A stretch of DNA of 7,281 nt from Corallincola sp. (GTDB taxonomy: Bacteria > Pseudomonadota > Gammaproteobacteria > Enterobacterales > Neiellaceae): the NCBI GenBank assembly GCA_017998495.1, contig JAGOCY010000063.1, positions 1-7,281 on the forward strand, given 5' to 3'. Position 1 is the first letter of the stretch, and every line of letters begins with the position of its first letter. Of the stretch, positions 1 through 5,724 are shown one piece after another. A program made the position numbers and the translations under genes. The notes below the pieces were generated by a model that was not told the origin of the DNA, did not search any database, and worked only from the letters and a program-made list of their open reading frames with translations.

Positions 1-846
1 ATTTTTGCTGAGATGGAAGCGGCGGCACTGGCTGATGGCGATGAAGGGCTCAAACGTTTTGACCAGCTGCTGGTTGGTCACGTTCGCTATGCGCTGGCCA
101 ACCTGGGGCGGGCGCTGTGGCTGGGGTTGACGGCGGCCCGCTTCTACAAGGCGCCGGTCAGTGGTGAGACGGCCCCTTATTATGGCCAGCTGGCGCGCTT
201 CTCAGCGGTGCTGGCTTTTGTTGCCGACATCGCCATGCTGGTCCTCGGTGGCAGCCTCAAGCGGCGTGAGGGGATCTCGGCCCGTCTTGGCGACGTGCTC
301 AGCCACCTTTACATGGCCTCGGCCACCCTAAAGCGCTACGAAGGCCAGGGGCGCCAGCAGGCGGATCTGCCCTATGTCCACTTTGCCCTGCAGGATAACC
401 TGCAGCAGATGGGCGAGGCGCTGGATGGCTTCTTTGCCAACTTCGGTCCGCGCTGGTTGGCTTTGACCCTGAGAACAGTGCTGTTCCCTTGGGGCCTGCG
501 CTTTGCCAAACCCTCAGATCGCCTGAGTGCCAAAGTGGCGGAGGCGATGATGCAGCCTGGGGTGGCCCGTGATCGCCTGACGCCGCTGTGCCACGTTGGT
601 AGTGGCGATGAGCCGGTGGCGATCATGGAGCAGGCATTCCTGGCCATGAATGAAGGTGCATCCTACCAGTCAGCGATCAGCGCGGCGCAGAAGGCCGGTA
701 CTTTGCCGCGTCGCTTGCCGCTGGACCAGCTGATTGATCTGGCGGCCAGCCAAGGCGTGTTAACCCCTGAACAGGCCAAGCGCATGCGTGACAGCGATGA
801 GCTGCGCCGTCGGGCCATAGCGGTCGATAGTTTTAAACCCGCATGA
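1..846 (+). CDS. fadE: Acyl-CoA dehydrogenase FadE, C-terminal part (5' end outside window)
   Basis: FadE carries out the first, FAD-dependent step of fatty acid beta-oxidation, oxidising acyl-CoA to trans-2-enoyl-CoA. The frame is open from base 1, so the ATG at 13 is internal rather than the start. The 281 visible residues, against about 814 for E. coli FadE, correspond to the end of the acyl-CoA dehydrogenase fold and the C-terminal DUF1974 domain found in this large bacterial form. Recognisable stretches include RALWLGLTAARFYKAPV, GGSLKRREGISARLGDVLS, LYMASATLKRYEGQGRQQAD and LPYVHFALQDN, each close to E. coli FadE. The catalytic glutamate and most of the FAD site would lie upstream and cannot be checked. 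The gene ends at TGA 844-846, is followed by an intrinsic terminator, and so is probably the last gene of its transcript. The family call is firm. The symbol rests on this C-terminal third. Confidence 0.9.
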   Translation: MFAEMEAAALADGDEGLKRFDQLLVGHVRYALANLGRALWLGLTAARFYKAPVSGETAPYYGQLARFSAVLAFVADIAMLVLGGSLKRREGISARLGDVLSHLYMASATLKRYEGQGRQQADLPYVHFALQDNLQQMGEALDGFFANFGPRWLALTLRTVLFPWGLRFAKPSDRLSAKVAEAMMQPGVARDRLTPLCHVGSGDEPVAIMEQAFLAMNEGASYQSAISAAQKAGTLPRRLPLDQLIDLAASQGVLTPEQAKRMRDSDELRRRAIAVDSFKPA

Positions 847-937
847 GGGCAGGGCGGCCCTGAGTGGTCGCGCTGCCTGGTGCAATAGCTAGCCTTTCCT
901 TGTGGGCAGGATGCCCGATTAGCCCCCCGGCATTGCA

Positions 938-968
938 GGCGGCGCGTTATAATGGCGCCGCCTTTTTT
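938..968 (+). terminator. Intrinsic terminator of fadE
   Basis: A perfect 8-bp stem, GGCGGCGC (938-945) with GCGCCGCC (955-962), encloses a 9-base loop and is followed directly by six T residues (963-968). It lies about 90 bases after the fadE stop, facing the right way. The loop contains TATAAT, so this element also overlaps a candidate promoter for the next gene. The rest of the 847-985 gap holds only a small hairpin, GGGCA-GGA-TGCCC (904-916), with no T-tract. Confidence 0.88.
948..953 (+). promoter_or_regulatory. Candidate -10 box for the DMT transporter gene
   Basis: This is a perfect TATAAT inside the loop of the fadE terminator, 32 bases before the ATG at 986. No recognisable -35 lies 16-18 bases upstream, where the sequence is CCCCGG-like, and there is no extended -10 TG. 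If used, transcription would begin near 960 and give a leader of only about 26 bases. The hexamer is certain; its use as a promoter is inference. Confidence 0.45.
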
Positions 969-985
969 CTTGCCTGAATCTTCCC

Positions 986-1903
986 ATGAGCTCAACTGTT
1001 GAACGCCCACTACTTGGCTGTTTGCTGGCGGTGACCACCGCTATTTTATGGGGGGTGTTACCCATCGCCCTCAAAGAAGCGCTGGGCGCCATGGATGCCT
1101 ACACCATCACCTTCTATCGTTTTGCCGGCGCCGCCCTGCTGTTGACCTTGTGGCTGGGGCCGCGGCGCCAGCTGCCTAACCCGCTGGGAGCGGGATTGGG
1201 GATACCGCTGATGCTGCTGCTCTGTGCCTTGGGGTTGGCCGGCAACTATGGGCTCTACCTGCAGGGGCTGGATCATCTTGAACCCAAAACCGCCCAGGTG
1301 GTGATTCAGCTCGCCCCATTCCTGCTGCTGGTGGCTGGGGTGGTGCTGCTTAAGGAGGGGTTCAGCCTGCGTCAGTGGCTGGGCGCCGCCATGCTGGTCA
1401 GTGGCTTGCTGCTGTTTTTTAACGAACGGCTGCTGGAGCTGGTGGGCAGCGTTGGTGACTACGGTGTCGGGGTGTGGCTGGTAGTGATCGCAGCGCTGGC
1501 ATGGGTGGTCTATGCACTGGTGCAGAAGCGGCTGCTCAGCCGTTTCTCATCACCGCAGCTGATGTGGCTGCTCTATGCCCTGGGTAGCCTGATGTTCCTG
1601 CCGGCCGCCAGCCTTGAGCAACTGCTGGGCATGAACCTGCTGCAGTTGTTGGCGCTGCTGTTCTGTTGCCTCAATACCTTGGTGGCTTATGGCTGTTTTG
1701 CCGAGTCACTCAACCATTGGGCGGCATCCAAGGTCAGTGCAGTGCTGGCCACGGCTCCGCTGTTTACCATAGTCGCGGTCGATCTGCTGGTGCTGTGGTT
1801 TCCGGATCATGTGCAGGATGTGGCGATGGGCTGGCTCGCCTATGTAGGTGCCACTCTGGTGGTATTGGGCTCAGTGTTGGCTACCGTGGGGCGGCGGCGT
1901 TAA
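986..1903 (+). CDS. DMT-superfamily (EamA) inner-membrane transporter, substrate unknown
   Basis: The 305-residue protein is almost entirely hydrophobic segments separated by short charged turns, consistent with ten transmembrane helices. It has the two tandem EamA repeats of the drug/metabolite transporter superfamily, roughly residues 13-145 and 158-300. Repeat one begins with TTAILWGVLPIALKEAL and contains TITFYRFAGAALLL and LEPKTAQVVIQLAPFLLLVAGVVLLKEG. Repeat two contains ALAWVVYALVQKRLL and ASKVSAVLATAPLFTIVAVDLL. The ...APLF... and ...LKEG... loops are typical of the family. The C-terminus ends in a basic GRRR. Such proteins usually export amino acids, nucleosides or other small metabolites, and the sequence does not indicate which. 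The start at 986 matches the usual position before helix 1, but the upstream bases CTTGCCTGAATCTTCCC contain no Shine-Dalgarno sequence. The gene sits alone between a terminator and the convergent pyk terminator, so it is probably monocistronic. It has no evident functional link to the sugar genes. Confidence 0.88.
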   Translation: MSSTVERPLLGCLLAVTTAILWGVLPIALKEALGAMDAYTITFYRFAGAALLLTLWLGPRRQLPNPLGAGLGIPLMLLLCALGLAGNYGLYLQGLDHLEPKTAQVVIQLAPFLLLVAGVVLLKEGFSLRQWLGAAMLVSGLLLFFNERLLELVGSVGDYGVGVWLVVIAALAWVVYALVQKRLLSRFSSPQLMWLLYALGSLMFLPAASLEQLLGMNLLQLLALLFCCLNTLVAYGCFAESLNHWAASKVSAVLATAPLFTIVAVDLLVLWFPDHVQDVAMGWLAYVGATLVVLGSVLATVGRRR

Positions 1904-1931
1904 CTCGCTGTGCGCTCATCTGCGGTAAAAA

Positions 1932-1959
1932 ACAAAGGGCGCCTTAAGGCGCCCTTTGT
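1932..1959. terminator. Perfect inverted-repeat terminator between convergent genes, mainly for pyk
   Basis: ACAAAGGGCGCC (1932-1943), a TTAA loop and GGCGCCCTTTGT (1948-1959) form a perfect 28-bp palindrome. On the - strand the hairpin is followed by a run of six T (the A run at 1927-1932), making a strong terminator 18 bases after the pyk stop. On the + strand the tail is CTCTG, so termination of the transporter transcript rests on the hairpin and the T residues within its 3' arm, and is probably weaker. Confidence 0.88.
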
Positions 1960-1977
1960 CTCTGAACCTGCTCGCGC

Positions 1978-3411
1978 TTAGGCGATCAGGATCTTCATGG
2001 TGTTGGTGGTGCCAGAGGTGTTGGCGATGTCACCTTTGGTCATGATCACCATGTCACCCTTCTGGATCAGCCCTTTGTCCAGCAGGCAGTCGAGGGCACC
2101 GCGGATCAGGGTGTCTTCGGTGTGGGTGCTAGAGTCAAACGGCACCGGCTGCACGCCGCGATAGAGGGCCATTTTGGCCAGAGTGCGGGCATGACGGGAC
2201 ATGCCGTAGATCGGCAGGCCGGAGGTGATGCGCGACATCATCAGCGGGGTTTTGCCGGAATCGGTCAGGGCGACGATCGCCTTGACACCATTCAGGTGGT
2301 TGGCGGCGTACATGGCTGCCATGGCCGCAGTTTCCTGATAGGAATCAAAGCTGTCGTTCAGGCGGTGACGGCTGATGTTAACGCGCGGGTGCTTCTCAGC
2401 GCCGACGCACACACCGGCCATGGCCTTGACGGTTTCTTCCGGGTATTTGCCAGACGCAGTTTCGGCAGAGAGCATCACCGCATCGGTACCGTCGAGCACG
2501 GCGTTGGCCACGTCCATTACTTCGGCGCGGGTCGGCATCGGCTGGCTGATCATCGACTCCATCATCTGGGTGGCGGTGATCACGGCACGGTTAAGGGCGC
2601 GAGCGCGGGAGATCATCTTCTTCTGCACGCCGACCAGTTCCGGGTCGCCGATCTCAACGCCGAGGTCACCACGGGCCACCATCACGGCGTCAGAGGCGAG
2701 GATCACTTCATCCAGCGCTTCGTCGCTGGCAACCACTTCGGCACGCTCAACTTTGGCGACCAGCTGGGTGTCGAGGCCTGCGGCCTTGGCCAGCTCGCGC
2801 GCGTACTCCATGTCAGCGCCATTGCGCGGGAAGGAGACGGCGAGGTAGTCGACGTTGATTTTGGCAGCAGTGATGATGTCTGCCTTGTCTTTTTCGGTCA
2901 GGGCGTCAGCCGACAGGCCGCCACCTTTCTTGTTGATCCCTTTCTTGTCGGACAGCGGGCCGCCGACCACAACTTTGGTATGCACCTTGTTGCCTTCAAC
3001 ACTGGTCACTTCCAGCTGAACGCGGCCGTCATCGAGCATCAGCAGGTCGCCGGCAACCACGTCGTTTGGCAGCTCTTTGTAGTCGAGGCCAACGGCAGTC
3101 TGGTGGCCTTCGCCGCGCGGCAGATCGGCATCCAGGGTGAAGCTGTCACCGATGTTCAGCCAGATTTTGCCGTCTTTAAAGGTGGAGACACGGATCTTCG
3201 GGCCCTGCAGGTCACCGAGGATAGCGACCTGAAGGCCGAGCTTGGCAGCCAGTTCGCGGATGCGTGAGGCGCGGCCCATGTGCTCTTCAGGCGAGCCGTG
3301 AGAGAAGTTGAGGCGGAAGACGTTGGCACCGGCTTTCAGCAGCTTCTCGAGCATCTCGTAGTTCTCGGAAGCGGGACCGATGGTGGTGACGATCTTTGTT
3401 CTTCTGCGCAT
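1978..3411 (-). CDS. pykA: Pyruvate kinase, PykA type
   Basis: Pyruvate kinase converts phosphoenolpyruvate and ADP to pyruvate and ATP, the last step of glycolysis and of the Entner-Doudoroff route, in the cytosol. The 477 residues are full length. The N-terminus has [13 protein letters not shown] and [18 protein letters not shown], with Arg33, Asn35 and Ser37 in the PEP, K+ and phosphate site. [11 protein letters not shown] lies near 64-74, followed by the B domain (about 75-170). VAKVERAE contains the catalytic Lys220 and metal ligand Glu222. [15 protein letters not shown] (Asp249) and [10 protein letters not shown] follow, then the C-terminal allosteric domain. [27 protein letters not shown] and the ending TNTMKIL resemble E. 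coli PykA (AMP and sugar-phosphate activated) rather than PykF. GGAG at 3418-3421 lies 6 bases before the ATG and supports the start. The gene follows hexR on the same strand after 145 bases, so it may be read from hexR, from its own promoter near 3510, or both. pyk genes belong to known HexR regulons. Confidence 0.97.
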   Translation of the reverse strand: MRRRTKIVTTIGPASENYEMLEKLLKAGANVFRLNFSHGSPEEHMGRASRIRELAAKLGLQVAILGDLQGPKIRVSTFKDGKIWLNIGDSFTLDADLPRGEGHQTAVGLDYKELPNDVVAGDLLMLDDGRVQLEVTSVEGNKVHTKVVVGGPLSDKKGINKKGGGLSADALTEKDKADIITAAKINVDYLAVSFPRNGADMEYARELAKAAGLDTQLVAKVERAEVVASDEALDEVILASDAVMVARGDLGVEIGDPELVGVQKKMISRARALNRAVITATQMMESMISQPMPTRAEVMDVANAVLDGTDAVMLSAETASGKYPEETVKAMAGVCVGAEKHPRVNISRHRLNDSFDSYQETAAMAAMYAANHLNGVKAIVALTDSGKTPLMMSRITSGLPIYGMSRHARTLAKMALYRGVQPVPFDSSTHTEDTLIRGALDCLLDKGLIQKGDMVIMTKGDIANTSGTTNTMKILIA

Positions 3412-3507
3412 TGCTAGCTCCGGTGGTCAATAGAAAATTGGGCGTCAGCGGGACGCGGCTCGGTGGCGTTAACGACCTGAACGTCACCTGAAGTTGTGCG
3501 GGCCGAC

Positions 3508-3513
3508 ATTCTA
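3508..3513 (-). promoter_or_regulatory. Candidate -10 box for pykA
   Basis: Read on the - strand this is TAGAAT, five of six to TATAAT, placing a start near 3500 and a leader of about 90 bases. No convincing -35 lies 16-18 bases upstream, where the sequence is CCCTTT-like, so activator dependence or no promoter at all are both possible. No terminator hairpin is visible after hexR, so read-through into pykA is an alternative. Confidence 0.3.
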
Positions 3514-3526
3514 CAACTGATTTGTA
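3512..3526. repeat. Small inverted repeat TACAA-N5-TTGTA overlapping the candidate pykA -10
   Basis: TACAA (3512-3516) and TTGTA (3522-3526) are perfect inverted arms separated by CTGAT. The arms resemble HexR half-sites in reversed order (the HexR box runs TGTA then TACA), so I do not call this a HexR site. Its position over the candidate -10 would suit an operator, but the arms are short. Confidence 0.3.
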
Positions 3527-3543
3527 TCCAAAAGGGCATTTGT

Positions 3544-3554
3544 TGGTTAGACCA
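3544..3554. promoter_or_regulatory. GntR-family-like operator TGGT-N3-ACCA between hexR and pykA
   Basis: TGGTTAGACCA is a dyad of TGGT and ACCA around three bases, starting 2 bases beyond the hexR stop codon. The core matches the TGGT-N3-ACCA shape known for PdhR, and read on the other strand (TGGTCTAACCA) it differs at one position from the FadR core TGGTCNGACCA. It would lie roughly 45-55 bases upstream of a pykA start near 3500. That any regulator binds here is inference from an 11-bp match. Confidence 0.3.
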
Positions 3555-3556
3555 CT

Positions 3557-4417
3557 TCAGGAAAGGTCAACCGACGATGGCTCGAAACGTGACTGGCGCA
3601 ACGCCTCCTTCACCCGTCTCAGGTTCTCGCGGAACTTGGGACCGCGTCTGAGCATAAACCCGGTGGCCAGAACATCAACCAGACAGAGCTGGGCAATGCG
3701 CGAGGCCATCGGCATGTAAACATCGGTGTCTTCCGGCACGTCGAGGGCCAGTACCAGGCTGCACTCGCGGGCCAGTGGGGAATCTTTGGCGGTGATACCG
3801 ATGACCGTGGCGTCGTTGTCGCGCGCCATGCGGGCCACATCCACCAGCGCCTTGGTGCGGCCGGTGTGGGAGATGATCACCACAACATCGCCGTCCTTGC
3901 AGTTCATGCAACTCATGCGCTGCATCAGGATGTCCTCGAAGAACATCACCGGCACGTTAAAGCGGAAAAACTTGTTGGTGGCGTCATGGGCCACGGAGGC
4001 AGAGGCACCAAGACCAAAGAAAGCGATCTTGCTGGCCTGGGTGAGCAGATCCACGGCGCGGTTGATAGCCGCGACATCCAGGCTATTGCGCGCCCGGTCG
4101 AGATTGGCCATGGCGCTTTCAAAGATCTTGGAGGTGTACGCGTCCGGGCCATCCTCTTCTTCTACGTTGCGGTTGACGTAAGGGGTGCCGTTGGCCAGCG
4201 ACTGGGCCAGATGCAGTTTGAAATCGGGGAAGCCTTTGGTATCGAGCCGCCGGCAGAAACGGTTGACCGTCGGCTCGCTGACGTCGGCCTGTTTGGCCAG
4301 CGCGGCGATGCTGCTGTGGATGGCGGTCTGCGGCGATGCCAGAATCACTTCCGCAACCTTGCGTTCAGACTTGCTGAAGTGGTTGATGTGCTTCTGAATC
4401 TTGTCGAGCGTGTTCAT
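3557..4417 (-). CDS. hexR: HexR, KDPG-responsive RpiR-family transcriptional regulator
   Basis: HexR is a DNA-binding regulator of central carbon metabolism. In Pseudomonas it represses glucose-catabolism genes until KDPG binds, and in Shewanella it both represses and activates. The 286 residues have the expected two parts. The first is an N-terminal RpiR helix-turn-helix (about 1-77): HFSKSERKVAEVILASP, then SIAALAKQADVSEPTVNRFC with basic residues Arg53, Arg56 and Arg57 in the recognition helix. The second is a C-terminal SIS sugar-isomerase domain (about 125-260): KIAFFGLGASASVAHDA with Ser139, and VVIISHTGRTKALVD with Ser183. These serines line up with those implicated in KDPG binding in the Pseudomonas protein. 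GFPDFKLHLAQSLANGTPYVNRNV and LDVPEDTDVYMPMASRIAQL are near-identical to E. coli HexR. The Shine-Dalgarno is weak (GCGGA before the ATG), but the start matches the family. The gene is divergent from glk-eda across a region with a HexR-type box, so autoregulation is likely. Confidence 0.96.
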   Translation of the reverse strand: MNTLDKIQKHINHFSKSERKVAEVILASPQTAIHSSIAALAKQADVSEPTVNRFCRRLDTKGFPDFKLHLAQSLANGTPYVNRNVEEEDGPDAYTSKIFESAMANLDRARNSLDVAAINRAVDLLTQASKIAFFGLGASASVAHDATNKFFRFNVPVMFFEDILMQRMSCMNCKDGDVVVIISHTGRTKALVDVARMARDNDATVIGITAKDSPLARECSLVLALDVPEDTDVYMPMASRIAQLCLVDVLATGFMLRRGPKFRENLRRVKEALRQSRFEPSSVDLS

Positions 4418-4438
4418 GTCGTCCGCTTCACTGCCAAG

Positions 4439-4451
4439 GCACAGCCTGTGC
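4439..4451. repeat. 13-bp palindrome in the hexR leader
   Basis: GCACAG and CTGTGC are perfect inverted arms around a single C, 21 bases upstream of the hexR ATG. As DNA it could be a small operator. As RNA the one-base centre makes a weak hairpin. No known consensus is recognised. Confidence 0.3.
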
Positions 4452-4499
4452 GTGGTTTAACTTTCACCAGCCGATAGCCGGTTACAAAACTGAAATTCG

Positions 4500-4523
4500 C
4501 TTGCCGGGCACTATAAAGGCAAG
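4500..4523 (-). promoter_or_regulatory. Candidate hexR -10 flanked by an inverted repeat
   Basis: On the - strand TATAGT (4515-4510) is a good -10, with a poor -35 (TAGAGC) 18 bases upstream, giving a start near 4503 and a leader of about 85 bases. CTTGCC (4500-4505) and GGCAAG (4518-4523) form inverted arms around this -10, a geometry that would suit an operator. The -10 is moderately convincing. The regulatory reading of the arms is inference. Confidence 0.4.
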
Positions 4524-4586
4524 GGTGGATGGCGCTCTACAGCATCCCGGTCTTCCTTTGATCGCTGTCAACAATGAGCGCCCCTT

Positions 4587-4601
4587 TGTAAGAAAACTAC
4601 A
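4587..4601. promoter_or_regulatory. HexR-type operator in the hexR/glk divergent region
   Basis: TGTAAGAAAACTACA has TGTA and TACA arms around seven bases, the inner part AT-rich. The published gammaproteobacterial HexR box is, as I recall it, TGTARTWWWWYTACA. The reverse complement TGTAGTTTTCTTACA fits at 14 of 15 positions. It lies between hexR and glk, the expected place for autoregulation and control of glk-eda. It is 158-172 bases upstream of the glk ATG and 170-184 bases from the hexR ATG. No second box of this quality was found in the window, including in front of pykA. Confidence 0.8.
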
Positions 4602-4680
4602 TCCAAAGTGACAGATGGCCACCGCCCAACAACTGTCGATAAACTGGATGTGATCAAACCAGCGGGCCCCTGTTTTGGCC

Positions 4681-4686
4681 TACAAT
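4681..4686 (+). promoter_or_regulatory. Candidate -10 box for glk-eda
   Basis: TACAAT matches TATAAT at five of six positions and would start transcription near 4692, a leader of about 67 bases. No -35 hexamer is visible at 16-18 bases, where the sequence is AACCAG-like. Use of this promoter might therefore need an activator bound upstream. The HexR box would then be centred about 98 bases upstream of the start, too far for simple steric repression. Confidence 0.4.
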
Positions 4687-4693
4687 GCCCGTC

Positions 4694-4711
4694 CCGGCTG
4701 ATAGCAGCCGG
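4694..4711 (+). repeat. Inverted repeat / stem-loop at the start of the glk leader
   Basis: CCGGCTG and CAGCCGG form a perfect 7-bp stem around ATAG, extendable by G4691-C4713 and T4692-A4712 with a bulged C. It begins within a few bases of the predicted start site. There is no T-tract, so it is not a terminator. It could be a 5' hairpin that stabilises the mRNA or an operator overlapping the promoter. CCGGC (4694-4698) could alternatively pair with GCCGG (4729-4733). Confidence 0.5.
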
Positions 4712-4758
4712 ACGGCCTGTGGAGTCGGGCCGGATTCAGTCACGAACAAGAGGGTGTT

Positions 4759-5724
4759 ATGGCTCATAGCTTTGGTCTGGTCGCTGATGTAGGTGGCACC
4801 AATATTCGTCTGCAACTTGTTGATCTCAAAACGGGCGAAGTTTCCCAGTTGCGCAAGTACCTGTGCGCTGACCATCCGACCATTGTCGCTGCCATCCAGA
4901 CCTATCTGGCCGATTGTGGCAACCCTGACGTCGTCACCGGCTGCATCGCTATTGCCTGTCCGACTAATGATGACTGGATCGCCATGACCAACCACAGCTG
5001 GGCTTTCTCGCGCCAGCTGACCCAGGCCGAACTGGGCTGGCGTTCGTTGCACATGATTAATGACTACACCGCTATCGCCATGTCCTTGCCCCACTTGGAT
5101 CGCAGTCAGGCGGTGCAGATGGGCGGTGGGGCGCCGATTTACGGCGCACCCATCGCGGTACTGGGGCCGGGCACCGGTCTCGGCGTTGCTCATCTGGTGC
5201 AGGTGGATGGCAAGTGGCAGGCCCTGCCGGGCGAGGGCGGCCACGTTGATTTCGCGCCTAACAGCGAGGAAGAGATCGCCATCCTGCGTTTTCTGATGAA
5301 GCGCTATGCCCATGTGTCTGTGGAACAGCTGCTGTCTGGCCCAGGCATTGTCCAGATTTACGAAGCTCAGGCCGAGATTCTTGGCCAGCCAGTCGTGTTC
5401 ACAGAAGCCGCAGAGATCACTGGCGCGGCCCTGGGTGAACGTTGCCCGGTGGCCATGGCCACGCTCGCCTCGTTCTGCGCCATCCTTGGCAGTGTCGCCG
5501 GTAACCTGGCCCTGACCATTGGCGCCTTCGGTGGTGTGTATGTGGCCGGCGGTATTGTGCCGCGCTTCCTGGGTTACTTTGAGAACAGCGCCTTCCGTCA
5601 GCGCTTCGAGGCCAAGGGGCGTTTCACGGCCTACAATGGTCGCATACCGACCTTTGTCGTTATCGAGGAACAGCCCGGGTTGGTCGGTGCCCGTGCTTAT
5701 CTGATGCAGACTGAGGCCGCCTGA
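4759..5724 (+). CDS. glk: Glucokinase (ATP-dependent, Glk family)
   Basis: Glk phosphorylates cytosolic glucose to glucose-6-phosphate using ATP. The 321 residues equal the length of E. coli Glk and align along their whole length. The N-terminal phosphate-binding loop is ADVGGTNIRLQLVDL (Asp10, Gly12-Gly13-Thr14). GCIAIACP and WIAMTNHSWAFS follow. INDYTAIAMS contains the catalytic base Asp102 next to Asn101. GPGTGLGVAHLV (136-147) is the second nucleotide-site loop, and LPGEGGHVDFAPNSEEE supplies the glucose-binding Glu159 and His162. Glu189 lies in VEQLLSGPG. The C-terminal part has GNLALTIGAFGGVYVAGGIVPRFL. The start is supported by AGAGGG 4 bases before the ATG. The stop codon overlaps the eda start by one base, so the two genes form an operon and are probably translationally coupled. 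The HexR box upstream points to control by KDPG. A Glk here suggests that free glucose, or glucose released from oligosaccharides, is used, possibly besides PTS uptake. Confidence 0.97.
   Translation: MAHSFGLVADVGGTNIRLQLVDLKTGEVSQLRKYLCADHPTIVAAIQTYLADCGNPDVVTGCIAIACPTNDDWIAMTNHSWAFSRQLTQAELGWRSLHMINDYTAIAMSLPHLDRSQAVQMGGGAPIYGAPIAVLGPGTGLGVAHLVQVDGKWQALPGEGGHVDFAPNSEEEIAILRFLMKRYAHVSVEQLLSGPGIVQIYEAQAEILGQPVVFTEAAEITGAALGERCPVAMATLASFCAILGSVAGNLALTIGAFGGVYVAGGIVPRFLGYFENSAFRQRFEAKGRFTAYNGRIPTFVVIEEQPGLVGARAYLMQTEAA

Larger units (their letters stand above)
4418..4758. other. Divergent control region between hexR and glk-eda (no gene)
   Basis: These 341 bases hold no credible gene. From the hexR side they contain a 13-bp palindrome in the hexR leader (4439-4451), a candidate hexR -10 flanked by an inverted repeat (4500-4523), the HexR-type box (4587-4601), a candidate glk -10 (4681-4686), a stem-loop just after it (4694-4711) and the glk ribosome site (AGAGGG, 4749-4754). 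The HexR box lies near the middle, about 85-105 bases from each candidate start site, so one box could serve both directions. Confidence 0.75.

Noticed and set aside
2122..3267. 381-codon open frame on + opposite pykA
   Set aside because: It is fully antisense to a complete, highly conserved pyruvate kinase. Its translation is rich in His, Gly and Phe with no recognisable domain, typical of an antisense shadow in GC-rich coding DNA.
3522..3719. 65-codon open frame on + spanning the pykA-hexR gap and the hexR 3' end
   Set aside because: Most of it is antisense to the C-terminal coding part of hexR. It shows no ribosome site and no recognisable features.
3866..4477. 203-codon open frame on + opposite hexR
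   Set aside because: It is the antisense shadow of a full-length HexR, whose translation matches the family along its length.
4566..4571. Perfect -35 TTGACA on the - strand as a hexR promoter
   Set aside because: No -10-like hexamer lies 16-18 bases downstream (CGGGAT, GGGATG and GGATGC), so it is probably a chance match.
4649..4664. CRP-like half-site TGTGATC upstream of glk
   Set aside because: The left half TGTGA is perfect, but the right half (CAGCG) matches TCACA at only one position, and the centre would fall near -36 from the candidate start, not a usual CRP position.
4654..5313. 219-codon open frame on - overlapping the glk leader and the first half of glk
   Set aside because: It is antisense to glucokinase motifs that are intact, shows no recognisable protein family and has no convincing ribosome site.
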